Shown in pieces: positions 6,133-8,231 of a DNA stretch of 8,231 bases (its first letter is position 1; each line of letters begins with the position of its first letter). This DNA is from an archaeon. Its GTDB lineage: Archaea; Hydrothermarchaeota; Hydrothermarchaeia; Hydrothermarchaeales; Hydrothermarchaeaceae. Location of the stretch: positions 1-8,231 of the forward strand of contig JAHJSX010000062.1 in NCBI GenBank assembly GCA_018830205.1. The letters run 5' to 3'. Both the position numbers and the translations under genes were made by a program. The notes under the pieces were generated by a model, which saw only the letters and a program-made list of their open reading frames with translations, ran no database searches and was not told the origin of the DNA.

Positions 6133-6150
6133 CAAGACTTATATAGTTTT
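6133..6150. promoter_or_regulatory. Shared divergent TATA promoter between rfcS and nfeD
   Basis: The 50-nt gap between the two start codons holds one near-palindromic TATA element, CTTATATAG at 6138-6146, which reads CTATATAAG on the other strand. Its centre (6142) is 25 nt from the nfeD ATG at 6167 and 26 nt from the rfcS ATG at 6116, matching the archaeal TATA-to-start-site distance in both directions. Purine-rich flanks that could act as BRE are CAAGA (6133-6137) on the + side and AAAA on the - side. Leaderless transcripts for both genes are inferred. Confidence 0.7.
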
Positions 6151-6166
6151 ATGGGGACGTATTTTT

Positions 6167-7459
6167 ATGAGAAGGATTCCGGTCTTATTATTGCTGCTGG
6201 CGCTTTTGCCCGCCTTGCATGCACAGGCAGGAGAAGTCCATGTTTTGAAAGTTGACGGAATGATAGATTCTGTAATGAGCAGTTATATCGAAAGGGGCAT
6301 CAAAGACGCAGAAACTGCTGGGGCGCAGGCAGTAATAATCCAGATGGACACGCCCGGCGGGCTTGATACTTCAATGCGTGCCATCATGAAAAACATGCTG
6401 GCATCAGATGTACCTGTCGTTGTTTATGTCTCGCCAAGCGGTGCGAGGGCCGCATCTGCCGGGAGCTTCATCCTTGTCTCAAGCCATGTGGCTGCGATGG
6501 CCCCGGGCACAAACACGGGTGCTGCTCATCCTGTATCCATCACCATGGGAGAGGTTGGAACAGTTGAACAGAAAATAACAAACGACGCAGCGGCAACCAT
6601 GAAATCCATTGCCCAAGAGCGCGGCAGGAACGCGACACTTGCAGAAAGCTTTGTGACAAACAGCACCTCGATAACCGCAGAAGAGGCGCTAATGTATGGC
6701 ATAATCGAAATCATTGCAGATGATTATGACGACCTTCTAAGCCAGCTCGATGGCATGGAAGTTGAAACCGCTTCAGGGAATGTCACCCTCAATATGGCCG
6801 GGGCGCAAACCAGGGAAATCCCCTTAAGCCAAAGGGAGGACTTCCTGCATGTCCTTTTAGACCCAAACATAGCATACATTCTTTTCATTGCAGGGTTTTA
6901 TGGCCTGATATATGAGCTCTCAAGCCCCGGAGCGATTCTCCCTGGTGTTGTAGGCGGCATCGCAATACTGCTTGCCCTTTGGTCCTTCCAAGCACTTAGC
7001 GTGAGCGTCGCAGGGCTCGCGTTAATCGTTTTTGCGATACTCCTTTTTGTTGCAGAGACGCAGGCATCTTCCGGCGGCGTTCTCGCGGCAGGCGGTGCAA
7101 TCTCGCTCTTTCTCGGCTCTATTTTCCTCATAGATTCTGAAAAAGAGCCGTTTGTCCAGCTTTCCCTCAACCTGATTATTCTTGTGACGCTCTTGACCGC
7201 TTTATTCTTCGCAATTGTGCTTGGGTACGTCATAAAGGCCCAGAAAAGAAGGGTCACAACCGGCAAAGAGGGCATGATAGGGACAATTGGAGTGGCAAAA
7301 AGCGATATCGACCCCGAGGGAAACGTCTTTGTCCACGGTGAGCTGTGGAAGGCAACTTCTGAGAAACCGATAAAAAAAGATAGTAAAGTTAAAGTATTAG
7401 AGGTAAACAATCTCATCTTAAAAGTTAGCGAGGTAGATAGTGATGGTAGGCATAATTGA
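6167..7459 (+). CDS. nfeD: NfeD-family membrane serine protease (PH1510-like)
   Basis: A full-length NfeD-type protein of 430 residues. A signal peptide (1-20, MRRIPVLLLLLALLPALHAQ) precedes a ClpP-class protease domain (about 22-225) with substrate-strand motif QMDTPGGL (59-66), nucleophile Ser97 in GARAASAGS and general base Lys136 in VEQKITND, matching the Ser/Lys dyad known from Pyrococcus PH1510. Four to five membrane helices follow (about 233-250, 255-275, 280-297, 303-322, 332-356), then a cytoplasmic OB-fold NfeD domain (about 363-426). The known role of the homologue is cleavage of the C-terminal hydrophobic region of its partner stomatin, and here the stomatin gene follows directly with a 17-20 nt overlap. 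Expression likely starts from the divergent TATA element with little or no leader. An ATG at 6151 is out of frame. Family and active-site calls are strong; the substrate is inferred from the homologue and from gene order. Confidence 0.95.
   Translation: MRRIPVLLLLLALLPALHAQAGEVHVLKVDGMIDSVMSSYIERGIKDAETAGAQAVIIQMDTPGGLDTSMRAIMKNMLASDVPVVVYVSPSGARAASAGSFILVSSHVAAMAPGTNTGAAHPVSITMGEVGTVEQKITNDAAATMKSIAQERGRNATLAESFVTNSTSITAEEALMYGIIEIIADDYDDLLSQLDGMEVETASGNVTLNMAGAQTREIPLSQREDFLHVLLDPNIAYILFIAGFYGLIYELSSPGAILPGVVGGIAILLALWSFQALSVSVAGLALIVFAILLFVAETQASSGGVLAAGGAISLFLGSIFLIDSEKEPFVQLSLNLIILVTLLTALFFAIVLGYVIKAQKRRVTTGKEGMIGTIGVAKSDIDPEGNVFVHGELWKATSEKPIKKDSKVKVLEVNNLILKVSEVDSDGRHN
7430..7434 (+). 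promoter_or_regulatory. Ribosome binding site deciding the stomatin start
   Basis: GAGGT lies inside the 3' end of nfeD, 8 nt before ATG 7443 and 5 nt before the adjacent in-frame GTG at 7440. The spacing favours the ATG. Confidence 0.55.
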
Positions 7460-8198
7460 ATTATTCATAGTAGGTTTTTTGGTATTGTCAGTAGCAGGCT
7501 CAGCAGTAAAGGTTGCACGGGAATATGAAAGATGCGTAATATTCAGGCTCGGGCGGCTTATAGGTACGAAGGGCCCCGGTATTTTTATTTTGATACCCGG
7601 AATCGACAAGATGGTAAAGGTTGACCTTAGAACGGTAACACTTGACGTGCCGACACAGGAGGTCATAACAAAAGACAACGTGCCTGCCCAGGTAAACGCT
7701 GTCGTGTATTTCAAAATCGTAGATGCAGAAAATGCCATAAACCAGGTCGAGGATTACTTTGCGGCTACTTCGTTGATATCACAGACCAGCCTGCGCAGCA
7801 TTCTAGGCCAGAGCGAGCTTGACGAGCTTCTTTCAGAGAGAGATAAAATCAACACCAAGCTCCAGAGCGTCATAGATTCACAGACCGACCCATGGGGCAT
7901 AAAAGTATCAACTGTTGAAGTAAAGGACGTAGAACTGCCAGAGAACATGAAGCGTGCGATGGCCAAGCAGGCCGAGGCCGAGCGAGAAAGAAGGGCAAAA
8001 ATCATCAACGCTGAAGGCGAGTTCCAGGCGGCCCAGAAGCTTCAAGAAGCGGCCCATATCATCAGCAAGGAGCCGGCAGCACTCCAGCTAAGGTTCCTGC
8101 AGACAGTAAACGAGGCAACCAGTGAAAAGGCTTCGACGATTATTCTGCCTGTGCCAATAGACCTGATTGAGCAGTTTTTCAAGAAAAAGAAGGAGTAA
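7443..8198 (+). CDS. Stomatin/prohibitin-like SPFH membrane protein
   Basis: A 251-residue SPFH protein. An N-terminal hydrophobic segment (4-22) inserts in the membrane, and REYERCVIFRLGRL (27-40) opens the SPFH core, which runs to about 170 with the stomatin hallmarks GPGIFILIPGID (45-56), DLRTVTLDVPTQEVITKDNV (61-80) and WGIKVSTVEVKDVELPENM (151-169). A charged coiled coil rich in Ala, Glu and Arg (about 172-205) drives oligomerisation. The C-terminus has the hydrophobic stretch STIILPVPIDLI (231-242), corresponding to the region cut in PH1511 by PH1510. Such proteins form ring or cage oligomers that organise membrane microdomains. It overlaps nfeD at its start and ends the transcript, so the two form a protease-substrate operon. 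An in-frame GTG at 7440 adds one residue as an alternative start. Identification is very secure. Confidence 0.95.
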   Translation: MVGIIELFIVGFLVLSVAGSAVKVAREYERCVIFRLGRLIGTKGPGIFILIPGIDKMVKVDLRTVTLDVPTQEVITKDNVPAQVNAVVYFKIVDAENAINQVEDYFAATSLISQTSLRSILGQSELDELLSERDKINTKLQSVIDSQTDPWGIKVSTVEVKDVELPENMKRAMAKQAEAERERRAKIINAEGEFQAAQKLQEAAHIISKEPAALQLRFLQTVNEATSEKASTIILPVPIDLIEQFFKKKKE

Positions 8199-8228
8199 CC
8201 CTCCTTCCCCCTTTTTTATTTTTTTTAA
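8189..8228 (+). terminator. Hairpin plus T-tract terminator of the nfeD-stomatin operon
   Basis: GAAGGAG (8189-8195) pairs perfectly with CTCCTTC (8201-8207) around a 5-nt loop that contains the stomatin TAA stop. The stem is followed by four C, then T6-A-T8 (8212-8226). T-tracts alone suffice for many archaeal terminators; the hairpin may be incidental. Confidence 0.7.
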
Positions 8229-8231
8229 TTA

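Noticed and set aside
5704..6255. 183-codon open frame crossing the rfcS start and the divergent promoter
   Set aside because: It overlaps rfcS in antisense and the nfeD signal peptide in another frame; both real genes are unambiguous.

Overview
This window is almost certainly archaeal. The support is a clamp-loader small subunit of the archaeal/eukaryotic type (RfcS), an MptA-type GTP cyclohydrolase, three tubulin-superfamily proteins of the CetZ kind, a membrane-protease NfeD/stomatin pair arranged as in Pyrococcus PH1510/PH1511, and an archaeal TATA box feeding apparently leaderless transcripts. The phylum cannot be fixed from the sequence. CetZ plus MptA suits a euryarchaeal-grade lineage or a less reduced DPANN/Altiarchaeota-like lineage, but this is only inference.

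Region 1 (1-4330, + strand) is a tight five-gene cluster. It holds a canonical CetZ cut by the window's left edge, a second CetZ-like protein whose T7 loop is deleted, a secreted coiled-coil protein anchored by one C-terminal membrane helix, a third CetZ-like protein with altered T4 and T7 loops, and a multi-pass membrane protein ending in a zinc ribbon. Gaps are 11, 13 and 53 nt, followed by a 20-nt overlap, and each internal gene has a Shine-Dalgarno-like sequence. Only the first tubulin-like protein keeps a recognisable catalytic loop. All three end in a related short acidic/hydrophobic peptide. I read this as a candidate membrane-coupled tubulin-like cytoskeletal module: one active polymer former, two divergent co-polymer or regulatory subunits, and two membrane partners. 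I do not recognise it as a described system.

Region 2 (4305-6116, - strand) holds rfcS followed 6 nt later by mptA, a probable two-gene transcript that converges on region 1 with a 26-nt overlap of coding 3' ends. These are core replication and pterin (folate/methanopterin) biosynthesis functions.

Region 3 (6117-8231, + strand) starts from a 50-nt divergent promoter shared with rfcS. It holds nfeD (Ser/Lys membrane protease) and an overlapping stomatin/SPFH gene, its expected substrate, and ends in a hairpin plus T-tract terminator. No RNA genes, mobile elements, CRISPR arrays or long repeats were seen, and no stretch above 300 nt lacks a gene.
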